NCBI RefSeq assembly: GCF_022234545.1
Contig: NZ_JAIEUI010000003.1
Location: forward strand, 168,500 to 232,499
Length of the DNA: 64,000 nt
Origin: Paenibacillus piscarius
GTDB taxonomy: Bacteria > Bacillota > Bacilli > Paenibacillales > Paenibacillaceae
Reading direction: 5' to 3'
Position 1 is the first letter of the stretch; each line of letters begins with the position of its first letter. The notes under the pieces were generated by a model. That model was not told where the DNA came from and ran no database searches. It was given only the letters and a program-made list of their open reading frames with translations. Below are positions 45,019 through 52,630 of this stretch, piece by piece. Both the position numbers and the translations under genes were made by a program.

Positions 45019-46170
45019 TTAAGGCTGGAGGGTGATCGTAGTCTCCAGATTCTTCAGATACGTCCGTGTGCCCTTGCTCTCGCGTCCCGGAAGGAAGTTG
45101 CCTATACTGTCATGCTTCTGCCCGACAATGCTGAAGTCATCGTTCTTCACCGTAAGTGTGTACGGCTTGATGGTGATGGTCTTCGGTGTGGCGGCAAAAG
45201 GAGGATACAGCTCATTCAGATGATATTCCGTCTTCGGTCTGCTGTTATAGAACCCGTATTGATTCGGGTCCATCGAATTCCCCTGGTCATCTACAAGCTC
45301 ATAGTACATCATGCTGGCATGATAGTCGCCGGACTGCTCTGCAGATTGCGGCACCTCACCCTGGCTGCTCAGAACCAGACGGGTGGATACCGGGGTGACC
45401 TTCAATTGCTCGACCGTGTAGCTGAAGGAGCCTTCAGTTTTGGTGATATTCGGAGTAACGACCAGGGCGTTATCCATGATTTTGACCGGGGCCGTGAATT
45501 CAAAGGTTTCATTCACTTGCTTGACCTTAACCTGAATCGTCAGCGTGAAGGCATCCGGCAGATTCAGATCCCCGGTCAGCTCTCCGCGGTAGGCATTATC
45601 CTGATAGGGAATATCGCCGAATCCTCCCGAAGTGAATTTAATCTTCTGCCCGTCCGCCAGTACAACCGGTGACTCAATCAACTGCCCCATAGTAGCTTCG
45701 CCGGACAGATCCAGTCCGCCCTCATGCTCCAGCTGGAAGCTTAGCCGTGTTCCGTCATAGAGCAGATCAGTCAGCTTCAGGGTAACACCGTCATGGGTGA
45801 CGCTCAGTCCGGGCTGGGATAAGATCCCCTGGCTCATGGCCAGCTCCACCGACTGCGGGCTGGTTCCCTGATACAGGATGCCGATCCCCGGAATTCTCTT
45901 CAGTGTATCCGCCATCACGGGCGATACGAAGCCTGCGCCCAGAATGCCTGCACCCAGCACTCCAGCGACCGCTGCGGCAACGGCTGTTTTTTTGAGCATC
46001 CCCGGCGTGTTCTTGGCAGCTCTTATTCTATGGACTCTACTCATTTCATTCTCTCCAATCTTGTTCATAATGATCTTGCTTAACTCCAGGTCAGGCTTAA
46101 CGGACTCCCGGATATTTTGTTCAATAGCATCCATTTCAGGATGTCTTGTTCGCCCCTGATATTGTTCCAT
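45019..46170 (-). CDS. DUF4179 anti-sigma-type membrane protein
   Basis: A 383-residue protein; ATG 46170 lies downstream of GAAGGGGCGAGG. A cytoplasmic N-terminal segment (~1-55) is followed by one membrane helix (KKTAVAAAVAGVLGAGILGA, ~58-80). The extracellular part carries DUF4179 (LKRIPGIGILYQGTSPQSVE onward) and DUF5643-like beta domains. Such proteins are encoded with ECF sigma factors and hold them inactive at the membrane. It overlaps the upstream sigma gene by 35 bp, so the pair is co-regulated. The sensed signal is unknown. Confidence 0.88.
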   Translation of the reverse strand: MEQYQGRTRHPEMDAIEQNIRESVKPDLELSKIIMNKIGENEMSRVHRIRAAKNTPGMLKKTAVAAAVAGVLGAGILGAGFVSPVMADTLKRIPGIGILYQGTSPQSVELAMSQGILSQPGLSVTHDGVTLKLTDLLYDGTRLSFQLEHEGGLDLSGEATMGQLIESPVVLADGQKIKFTSGGFGDIPYQDNAYRGELTGDLNLPDAFTLTIQVKVKQVNETFEFTAPVKIMDNALVVTPNITKTEGSFSYTVEQLKVTPVSTRLVLSSQGEVPQSAEQSGDYHASMMYYELVDDQGNSMDPNQYGFYNSRPKTEYHLNELYPPFAATPKTITIKPYTLTVKNDDFSIVGQKHDSIGNFLPGRESKGTRTYLKNLETTITLQP

Positions 46171-46735
46171 GCATCCTCGCCCCTTCTTTATGGCTTGCGC
46201 GCTCCAGCAGCTTTCTGCGCAGCCGTTCGTATTTTTTGCGGACTGTAGTGGCCTTAAGCCCCATAATCGCGCTGATCTCGTCAAAAGTATATTGCTCCAC
46301 CGCTTTCAGCAGCAGAATATGGCGTTCTTCTGCAGTCAAATAGGTCAGCAGCTCGGAGGTTACGGATTCGGCTGGCAGGACCTGTTGCTGCTGCTGCTGG
46401 CTCTCTTTGAAATGCTCAACTAACCGGAGCCAGCGGCTCTGTTTCTTTTTCAGATTGATCAGGTGGTGATATGCGATCTTGTACAGCCAGGCTGAGAAGG
46501 AAGTGCTGTTGCCATAACGGTGAAGGTTCGCATAGGCACGGATGAAAATATCCTGGACAGCATCTTCGGTTTCGGTATGGTTCTTAAGAATATAGAAGCA
46601 GTAGGTATAAATCTGACGTTGAAACTGCTTGATAATCAGCTCATAGGACTGCTTGTCTCCTGCCTTCACAGCCGCTACAGCATCCTCAATCCTGGAGTTT
46701 CTGTCGTCCGTTTCCCCGGGGACGGTTGCGTGCAC
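46136..46735 (-). CDS. ECF sigma-70 factor
   Basis: A 199-residue ECF sigma. GTG 46735 is chosen because AAAGGAGGTG lies 5 bases upstream; the frame extends to 46795 without a signal. Region 2 is FQRQIYTYCFYILKNHTETE, DAVQDIFIRAYANLHRYG and SFSAWLYKIAYHHLINLKKK. A linker with a Gln run (SQQQQQQVLP) follows, then region 4: LTAEERHILLLKAVEQYTFD, EISAIMGLKATTVRKKYERL. It pairs with the downstream DUF4179 anti-sigma. It directs transcription of a stress or envelope regulon, possibly including its own operon. Confidence 0.93.
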   Translation of the reverse strand: MHATVPGETDDRNSRIEDAVAAVKAGDKQSYELIIKQFQRQIYTYCFYILKNHTETEDAVQDIFIRAYANLHRYGNSTSFSAWLYKIAYHHLINLKKKQSRWLRLVEHFKESQQQQQQVLPAESVTSELLTYLTAEERHILLLKAVEQYTFDEISAIMGLKATTVRKKYERLRRKLLERASHKEGARMHGTISGANKTS

Positions 46736-46820
46736 TGCCTCACCTCCTTTGGCTTGATACCTATATAACAATACGGGAGCCGTGTTTTGTGACATGATTT
46801 TATTTAAGTTTAATTCATAC

Positions 46821-46849
46821 TTGACAGGTGGGTTTAAGGGGTATATGAT
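46821..46849 (+). promoter_or_regulatory. Sigma-A promoter of the marR-arylsulfotransferase operon
   Basis: Consensus TTGACA (46821-46826), a 17-bp spacer and TATGAT (46844-46849). It lies 160 bp upstream of the marR start, leaving a long leader that contains a strong terminator hairpin. Confidence 0.75.
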
Positions 46850-46927
46850 AACAGCAATACTTCACCGCTAATTAAATGAACAGTGAAAGAATAACACAAT
46901 CGATAATACTTGAGCTGATTGGACCGC

Positions 46928-46981
46928 CAAAGGCTCCCGCAGATATTCCCGTACAGGGGATATTTCGGGGGCCTTTTTGTG
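46928..46981 (+). terminator. Leader terminator (possible attenuator) before marR
   Basis: GGC-CCCG-GATAT-CCC pairs with GGG-ATAT-CGGG-GCC, closing a ~50-base hairpin with small internal mismatches, and is followed by TTTTTG. It lies between the promoter at 46821-46849 and the marR ribosome site, so transcripts must read through it to reach the operon. I see no classical riboswitch consensus upstream; the sensor could be a protein, a ribosome on a leader ORF, or none. Confidence 0.7.
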
Positions 46982-47011
46982 TCCCTGGATCGGCAGCAGA
47001 GGAGAGGGCGT

Positions 47012-47551
47012 ATGGAGAATACACAGTGGGAGCGGCTTGCGGCAGCGGATCATCTGTTCCGTAAAATGGTGCGCAGGTTCGTCAAGGAACGTGACCGCGT
47101 AAGCGTGGAGGGGGTGGCCCTGCCGGGAATGCTGATGCTGCACAAAATCATCCGCGACGGGGAGCAGCGGCTCAGCGATCTGGCGGAGGAGCTGGATTTC
47201 ACCTCAGGTGCCATCACGGCGCTGAGTGACAAGCTGGAGGCCGGCGGATATACGATGCGCAGGCGCAAGGAGGATGACCGGCGGACGGTGCTGCTGGATA
47301 TTACCGCCCGCGGCCGGGAGATGGTGGCGCGTAACGGCAACATCGGTGCGAAGTGTATTACGCTTCTGTTCGAGGGCTTCACGGACGAGGAGCTGGAGCA
47401 GCAGAGCCGGTTCTATCAGCGGATCATCGGCAATCTCGAAGGATTCGCGGATACGCTGCTGAAGCTGGCGCAGGAGAATACTGCCGCTGCCGTTCCCGCA
47501 GAGCCTGAACAGAAGCGCACCGGTGGGAAGGGCAATTATCTCAGCTACTGA
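47012..47551 (+). CDS. MarR-family transcriptional regulator
   Basis: A 179-residue regulator; ATG 47012 follows GAGGAGAGGG. The winged helix has LPGMLMLHKIIRDGEQRLSD, LAEELDFTSGAITALSDKLE and the wing YTMRRRKEDDRRTVLLDITA, then a helical dimer part. A hydrophilic tail follows (KRTGGKGNYLSY). It heads an operon with an arylsulfotransferase and a sulfonate-type transporter and probably senses an aromatic or sulfated compound. Its leader carries a terminator, so control may be double. Confidence 0.92.
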   Translation: MENTQWERLAAADHLFRKMVRRFVKERDRVSVEGVALPGMLMLHKIIRDGEQRLSDLAEELDFTSGAITALSDKLEAGGYTMRRRKEDDRRTVLLDITARGREMVARNGNIGAKCITLLFEGFTDEELEQQSRFYQRIIGNLEGFADTLLKLAQENTAAAVPAEPEQKRTGGKGNYLSY

Positions 47552-47593
47552 GAATGAAAGGTTATACTACCATAACGATAGGGAGAGATGGAC

Positions 47594-49042
47594 ATGGGAC
47601 ATTCCACTATATATCCGACAGGGGCAACCGTATATAACCCAAGTAAGGCATGGAGCGGCTATACGGTGTTCCAGGCAGGCGATGAAGGCGTAGTGCTGAT
47701 TGATATGAACGGGAAGGAAGTACATCTATGGCAGGGCCTGATCGGCTTCCCGGCCAAAATCCTCCCCGGCGGCTACGTCCTCGGGAGCACCGGCAGAAGA
47801 GATCCCAAATTCGGCATTCAGGATAATGTTGATCTGGTGCAGGTCGATTGGGAGGGCAATGTGGTCTGGAGATACAACGGCTATGAGCATATCGAGGACC
47901 CGGGAGTGGAGCCGCTGTGGTATGCCCGCCAGCATCATGATTACCAGCGGGAGGGCAATCCAACCGGTTACTATGCTCCGGGACTTGAGCCTTCGGTTAA
48001 CAGCGGGACAACACTGATTCTGGCCCACAAAAATCTGTACAATCCTGCAATTTCCGACAAGCAGCTCCTGGATGACACGATTATTGAGGTGGACTGGGAG
48101 GGCAATGTGCTCTGGGAGTGGGCCGCCAGCGATCATTTCGCCGAGCTGGGCTTCGACCAGGCGGCACGCAATGTTCTGTTCCGCGATCCCAATACCCGCT
48201 CCTTCGGCGACCTGGGCGGCGGTGTAGGCGACTGGCTGCATATCAACTCTGCGTCATATGTGGGGCCGAACCGTTTCTATGATCAGGGAGACGAGCGCTT
48301 CCACCCGGACAACATCATCTGGGACGCCCGTGAGGCGAATATTATCGCGATCACCGACAAGCGCAGCGGGGCTATCGTCTGGCGTCTCGGACCGGATTAT
48401 TCCCTGCCTGAGGTGAAGCATATCGGCTGGATCATCGGCCAGCATCATGCCCACATTATTCCGAAGGGGCTGCCGGGCGAGGGCAATCTGCTGGTGTTCG
48501 ATAACGGCGGCTGGGGCGGCTACGGCCTGCCGAATCCGGCTTCGCCCTTCGGCCAGAAGAACGCGCTGCGGGATCACTCGCGCGTGCTGGAGATTAACCC
48601 GGTAACGCTAGCGATTGAGTGGCAGTATACTGCGGCGGAGGCTGGCTTCTCCATTCCGACCGATTCTTATAAGTTCTACAGCCCGTATATCAGCTCGGCG
48701 CAGCGGCTGCCGAACGGCAACACCCTGATTACCGAAGGCTCCAACGGGCGGCTGTTCGAGGTGACGGCAGCGCATGAGCTGGTCTGGGAGTATATCTCCC
48801 CGTACACGGACCGCCGCAATACGAATATGGTCTACCGTTCGTACCGTGTACCCTATGCCTGGGTGCCGCAGCTGTCGGAGCCGCAGGAGATTCCCATCGA
48901 GCCGCTCGATATCTCCAGCTTCAGAGTGCCGGGCGCTGCGCCGAAGGGGGCGGATTCGGTTGTGCGTGTGGAGGCGACACTTCCTTTCATAGAGGGGGCG
49001 GCATGTGTAGCTACTACGGATGAAGGCGGTGCATTACGTTGA
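47594..49042 (+). CDS. Aryl-sulfate sulfotransferase (ASST) family protein
   Basis: A 482-residue protein. ATG 47594 fits AGGGAGAG better than ATG 47588. It starts GHSTIYPTGATVYNPSKAWS with repeated propeller-like units (LVQVDWEGNVVWRYNGYEHI; IEVDWEGNVLWEWAASDHFA; LEINPVTLAIEWQYT) typical of the ASST beta-propeller. The likely active-site region is GWIIGQHHAHIIPKGLPGEG, where a His would carry the sulfate in the PAPS-independent reaction between phenols and aryl sulfates. No signal peptide is visible, so it may act in the cytosol. It lies between marR and a sulfonate-type ABC transporter, which suggests aryl-sulfate use as a sulfur source. Confidence 0.9.
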   Translation: MGHSTIYPTGATVYNPSKAWSGYTVFQAGDEGVVLIDMNGKEVHLWQGLIGFPAKILPGGYVLGSTGRRDPKFGIQDNVDLVQVDWEGNVVWRYNGYEHIEDPGVEPLWYARQHHDYQREGNPTGYYAPGLEPSVNSGTTLILAHKNLYNPAISDKQLLDDTIIEVDWEGNVLWEWAASDHFAELGFDQAARNVLFRDPNTRSFGDLGGGVGDWLHINSASYVGPNRFYDQGDERFHPDNIIWDAREANIIAITDKRSGAIVWRLGPDYSLPEVKHIGWIIGQHHAHIIPKGLPGEGNLLVFDNGGWGGYGLPNPASPFGQKNALRDHSRVLEINPVTLAIEWQYTAAEAGFSIPTDSYKFYSPYISSAQRLPNGNTLITEGSNGRLFEVTAAHELVWEYISPYTDRRNTNMVYRSYRVPYAWVPQLSEPQEIPIEPLDISSFRVPGAAPKGADSVVRVEATLPFIEGAACVATTDEGGALR

Positions 49043-50067
49043 CCCGATCATGGTACAGCTCAGTCATCCTGCTCTTATCCTTATCTCTTACACTGGTACT
49101 TGCCGGTTGCAGCTCCAAGGGAGATGCGGCGGCTTCTGCAGGAGGCGGCAACGCTGCACAGAAGGCGTTGAAGATCAGGATTGCCGATATCAATACGAAT
49201 CCAATCTTCCGGGTAGCTCTTAAACAAGGGATTTTTCAAAAACACGGCATCGATGCCGAGATCATCAACTTCGGGACACCGGCGGAGGGGGTCAATGCGC
49301 TGTTCATCAAGCAGGTGGATGTAGCCTTCGGTGCGGACTTCCCGGTGTTGAACGCTGTTGCCAAGGGCGACTATTCGATCATTGCCTCCGCCGGGCAGGC
49401 GACTGATCAGGCAGCGGCCGTATGGAAGCTGTATGCCAGGGACGAAATCCAGTCAGCCGCTGACTTGAAGGGCAAGAATCTGAGCTTCCTGCGCGGAACC
49501 TTCCTGCCTTATCTGTGGGATGAGTACCTGAAGGAGCAGGGCATCGCACTGAGCGATGTGAAGCTTACCGGGCAGGGAGCGTTCGACGAAGCCTTCATCG
49601 CCTTGAAGCAGGGCGATGTCGATGCCGCCTGGTTCAGCGGATCGGCGCTGACGGATAAGCTGGCTGCGCTTGAGGGCGTGCACGAGCTGACCGATATGTC
49701 CAAGACTCCGGTGCGCCTGGGGATGGGACTCGTTGCTGCGGATACTTATGTGCAGGACCATGCTGAAGGCGTAGGGGCCTTCCTGGCTGCGGTGGATGAA
49801 GCCTCGGCCTACGCACAGGCGCACCCGGAGGAAGTGGCGGAGCTGATGTTCCAGGAAGTGAAGCAGCCGAAGGAAGCGACATTGAAGGATCTGCCGGCGA
49901 ATCCGTGGAAGGTGGGCTTCACCCAGGCCGCTTATGACAGCCTCGCCGGACAGAAGAAATATATGGTGGATACAGGGATTATTACACAGGATTTCGATCT
50001 CGGCAGCAAGCTTAAGCTGGAGCCGCTGAAGCAGGTCCTGCCGGATAAAGTGACGTACAGCAAATAA
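49039..50067 (+). CDS. ABC transporter substrate-binding lipoprotein, sulfonate/nitrate/taurine type
   Basis: A 342-residue lipoprotein: TTG start 49039 overlaps the stop of the preceding gene. Signal TRSWYSSVILLLSLSLTLVL with lipobox LVLAGC, then an Ala/Gly/Lys-rich linker. The mature domain is SsuA/NMT1-like: LKIRIADINTNPIFRVALKQ, GIFQKHGIDAEIINFGTPAE, GVNALFIKQVDVAFGADFPV. Such proteins bind sulfonates, taurine, nitrate or thiamine precursors. In this operon sulfated or sulfonated aromatics are the likely ligand. It feeds the ATPase and permease encoded next. Confidence 0.9.
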   Translation: MTRSWYSSVILLLSLSLTLVLAGCSSKGDAAASAGGGNAAQKALKIRIADINTNPIFRVALKQGIFQKHGIDAEIINFGTPAEGVNALFIKQVDVAFGADFPVLNAVAKGDYSIIASAGQATDQAAAVWKLYARDEIQSAADLKGKNLSFLRGTFLPYLWDEYLKEQGIALSDVKLTGQGAFDEAFIALKQGDVDAAWFSGSALTDKLAALEGVHELTDMSKTPVRLGMGLVAADTYVQDHAEGVGAFLAAVDEASAYAQAHPEEVAELMFQEVKQPKEATLKDLPANPWKVGFTQAAYDSLAGQKKYMVDTGIITQDFDLGSKLKLEPLKQVLPDKVTYSK

Positions 50068-50089
50068 ATGATTTTACAGGAGGTGCCCC

Positions 50090-50878
50090 ATGTCTTTAGT
50101 TGCTACACCAACGGTAAGGCAGCATGCCATTCATATGGAGCAGTTGAATAAGAGCTACGGCGAGCCGGCGGCCGGGGACGTTCACTATATTATCAAGGAT
50201 GTGAATCTGGTGATCAAGGGCGGGGAGTTCTTCGTGCTGCTCGGCCCAAGCGGCTGCGGCAAGTCCACGCTGCTGAATATGATTGCCGGGTTCGTCTCCA
50301 AATCGGGCGGCCGCCTCCGGGTGGATGACCTTGAGGTGAATAAGCCGGGCCGGGAGCGGGCGGTGGTGTTCCAGCAGGCGGATTCTTCCTTGTTCCCCTG
50401 GCTGACGGTGCGGGAGAATGTGGAATTCGGATTGCGGATGAAGAAGGTGGCCAAGGCAGAGCGCCGGAGTATATCCGGCCGGTATATTCAGCTTGTCGGG
50501 CTGAACGGGCATGAGGACAAATTCCCGAAGGCACTGTCGGGCGGGATGAAGCAGCGGGTGCAGCTGGCCCGGGTGCTGGCGAATGATCCGGCGATATTGC
50601 TGATGGATGAGCCGTTTGGCGCGCTGGATGCCATGACCCGGCGGACGATGCAGAAGGAGCTGGTGCAGATCTGGCGGGAGACGCATAAGACGGTGATTTT
50701 CGTGACCCATGATATTCAGGAGGCACTGCTGCTGGGGGGACGCATCGGCATTATGTCGGCAGGACCTGCCTCCAATATCACCGATGTCTACGATAACGGC
50801 CTGCCTTATCCGCGCGATGTGGCTTCACCTGAGTTCTACTCGCTGTATAACCGGATTCAGAGCCATTTTGAAGAATAG
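50090..50878 (+). CDS. ABC transporter ATP-binding protein, SsuB/TauB type
   Basis: A 262-residue ATPase with ATG after CAGGAGGTG. Walker A GPSGCGKST (~49-57), Q-loop VFQQADSSLFPWLTV, signature LSGGMKQR, Walker B ILLMDEPFGALD and H-loop VTHD. The FPWLTV Q-loop and the TEA-like IQEALLLGGRIGIM segment fit the nitrate/sulfonate group. It is located between the binding protein and the permease of the operon and energises import. Confidence 0.93.
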   Translation: MSLVATPTVRQHAIHMEQLNKSYGEPAAGDVHYIIKDVNLVIKGGEFFVLLGPSGCGKSTLLNMIAGFVSKSGGRLRVDDLEVNKPGRERAVVFQQADSSLFPWLTVRENVEFGLRMKKVAKAERRSISGRYIQLVGLNGHEDKFPKALSGGMKQRVQLARVLANDPAILLMDEPFGALDAMTRRTMQKELVQIWRETHKTVIFVTHDIQEALLLGGRIGIMSAGPASNITDVYDNGLPYPRDVASPEFYSLYNRIQSHFEE

Positions 50879-50897
50879 GACGGGGAGGTGACCCTTG

Positions 50898-51692
50898 ATG
50901 AGATGGATTGAGAAAAAATGGGTATCCGTATCGCTGCTATGGCTCACGCTACTTGGCATTTGGCAGCTTGGCGCCTGGCTATATGGTCCTGACGTTATTC
51001 CTGGCCCGTGGGCTACGCTTCAGGGCGGACGGGAGCTGGTGGAGGACGGGACGCTGGTGCACTATATCGGGGTCAGCCTGTACCGCGTACTGATCGGCTG
51101 GGTGCTGGGCAGTCTGCTGGCGGTTCCGGCCGGGCTGATCATCGGCAAAGTGAATGTGATCCGCCTGTTCGCCGAGCCGTTCCTGAATTTCATCCGCTTC
51201 ATTCCGCCGATCGCCTTCATTACGCTTTTCCTGGTCTGGTTCGGCATCGGGGAGCAGTCGAAGATCGCGCTGATCATGTACGCCACCTTCTTCATCGTGG
51301 TGCTGAATACCCTGACCGGGGTCATGTCGGTGGAGGAGGATAAAATCCGCTCTGCCCGCAGCATGGGGGCGGGGGAATGGCAGATTCTGCTGCATGTGAT
51401 TGTCCCGGCTACGGTTCCGTATATTTTCACCGGTGTGCGGCTGGCGATGGGGACCTCCTACATGGCGATTATCGGCGCAGAGATGATTGCCTCGAACGAA
51501 GGGGTGGGGTATCTGATCTGGAATTCGCGGCTGTTCTTCCGTACCGACTGGATCTTCGTGGGGCTGATCAGCCTCGGCTTCATGGGCTTCTTCACCGACC
51601 GCGCCTTCGGCTGGCTCGGCCGGAAGGTGCTCTACCGGTATGGTGTGGTGAGTGCCGGGGCGGGGCGGAGGACTGGTCTGGAGGACAAATAG
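50898..51692 (+). CDS. ABC transporter permease, SsuC/TauC type
   Basis: A 264-residue permease: ATG 50898 follows GGGAGGTG. Six hydrophobic segments; the first is SLLWLTLLGIWQLGAWLYGP. The cytoplasmic docking loop reads EEDKIRSARSMGAGEWQILL, then HVIVPATVPYIFTGVRLAMG, with the EAA-like motif. It belongs to the BPD_transp_1 nitrate/sulfonate branch. It completes a three-gene importer downstream of marR and ASST, and an 80-bp gap separates it from the following small gene. Confidence 0.92.
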   Translation: MRWIEKKWVSVSLLWLTLLGIWQLGAWLYGPDVIPGPWATLQGGRELVEDGTLVHYIGVSLYRVLIGWVLGSLLAVPAGLIIGKVNVIRLFAEPFLNFIRFIPPIAFITLFLVWFGIGEQSKIALIMYATFFIVVLNTLTGVMSVEEDKIRSARSMGAGEWQILLHVIVPATVPYIFTGVRLAMGTSYMAIIGAEMIASNEGVGYLIWNSRLFFRTDWIFVGLISLGFMGFFTDRAFGWLGRKVLYRYGVVSAGAGRRTGLEDK

Positions 51693-51772
51693 CGGAAATG
51701 GCACCAAGAGATTCATGTTATAATGGGGAAGCTGCTGTAAGCAGGATGATCAGGAAGGAGCATTCCCCTTAT

Positions 51773-52009
51773 ATGGAGGCAACTGCACAGGAAGTAGCGG
51801 AGTGGATGGTCAAGGAAATCCGGTTCACCGGAACCCTGCACCAGAGCGCTGCGATTGAATATGTGAAGGCCAACTTCGGCGAACAGTTTGTATTCGTGAA
51901 CGAGAACGGCAACGCCTCGTTGTCCAAGGAAGTGAAGAAGGCATTCCGCAAGCTGCACGGCGGCCGGATTGCCTGGGACCGCGACGGGTTCCTGTGGGCC
52001 TGGACGTAA
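51773..52009 (+). CDS. DUF6953-like small protein
   Basis: A 78-residue protein starting at ATG 51773, with AAGGAG twelve bases upstream (a rather long spacing). It reads EATAQEVAEWMVKEIRFTGT, LHQSAAIEYVKANFGEQFVF, NENGNASLSKEVKKAFRKLH and ends GGRIAWDRDGFLWAWT. The pattern of a small helical domain ending in a Trp-rich motif resembles DUF6953, found in many firmicutes. Role unknown. Its strong terminator follows, and then the 51-bp repeat array begins. Confidence 0.75.
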   Translation: MEATAQEVAEWMVKEIRFTGTLHQSAAIEYVKANFGEQFVFVNENGNASLSKEVKKAFRKLHGGRIAWDRDGFLWAWT

Positions 52010-52040
52010 GAGACAGCCGGGGCCGCAATAGTCCGCATCA

Positions 52041-52080
52041 ATAAAGGGAGTGCCGCAGAAATTGCGGCACTCCCTTTATG
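52041..52080. terminator. Strong bidirectional terminator before the repeat array
   Basis: ATAAAGGGAGTGCCGCA and TGCGGCACTCCCTTTAT form a perfect 17-bp stem with a short loop. It is followed within 30 bp by the first repeat of array B. Confidence 0.85.
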
Positions 52081-52104
52081 ATTGTTCATGGCTTATCGAC
52101 ACGA

Positions 52105-52600
52105 GCGGAATGAAATCGAAAAACCGATTACAATTGGCCAGTGGCCGGCTCGTGGGCGAAATGAAATCGAAAAACCGATTACAATCGGCTAGCGGACGCC
52201 TCGTGGGCGAAATGTAATCGAAAAACCGATTACAATCGGTCAGCGGGCGACCTGTGGCCCAAATGAAATCGAAAAACCGATTACAATTGTCCAGCCGCCG
52301 GCTCGTGGGCGAAATGTAATCGAAAAACCGATTACAATCGTCCAGCGGCCGGCTCGTGGGCGGAATGTAATCGAAAAACCGATTACAATTGTCCAGCGGC
52401 CGGCTCGTGGGCGAAATGAAATCGAAAAACCGATTACAATCGGTCAGCGGCCGGCTCGTGGGCGAAATGAAATCGAAAAACCGATTACAATTGTCCAGCC
52501 GCCGGCCCGTGGTCCAAATGAAATCGAAAAACCGATTACAATCGGCCAGCCGCCGGCCTGAGGGTCAAATGAAATCGAAAAACCGATTACAATTGGCCAG
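52105..52600. repeat. Hairpin repeat array B, ten copies, exact 51-bp period
   Basis: TCGAAAAACCGATTACAAT begins at 52116, 52167, 52218, 52269, 52320, 52371, 52422, 52473, 52524 and 52575, with no length variation. Each copy pairs TG(T/A)AATCG with CGATTACA over AAAAAC; copies with GAAATCG lose one base pair. The ~24 bp between hairpins are a GC-rich variable segment (patterns CCAGCGGCCGGCTCGTGGGCG) that is itself related between copies. The array lies between the convergent DUF6953-like gene and the UvrD-like helicase gene. Because the period is divisible by 3, long false ORFs cross it. Confidence 0.92.
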
Positions 52601-52630
52601 CACGCCGGCCCAGGGTCCAAGACGGTCCCA

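Noticed and set aside
46876..47064. 62-aa leader ORF before marR
   Set aside because: It covers the leader terminator and has no ribosome site; treated as an accidental frame, though a leader peptide cannot be fully excluded.
52105..52600. CRISPR array
   Set aside because: Units between the conserved hairpins are similar to one another and no cas gene exists nearby; it is a tandem repeat with a 51-bp unit.
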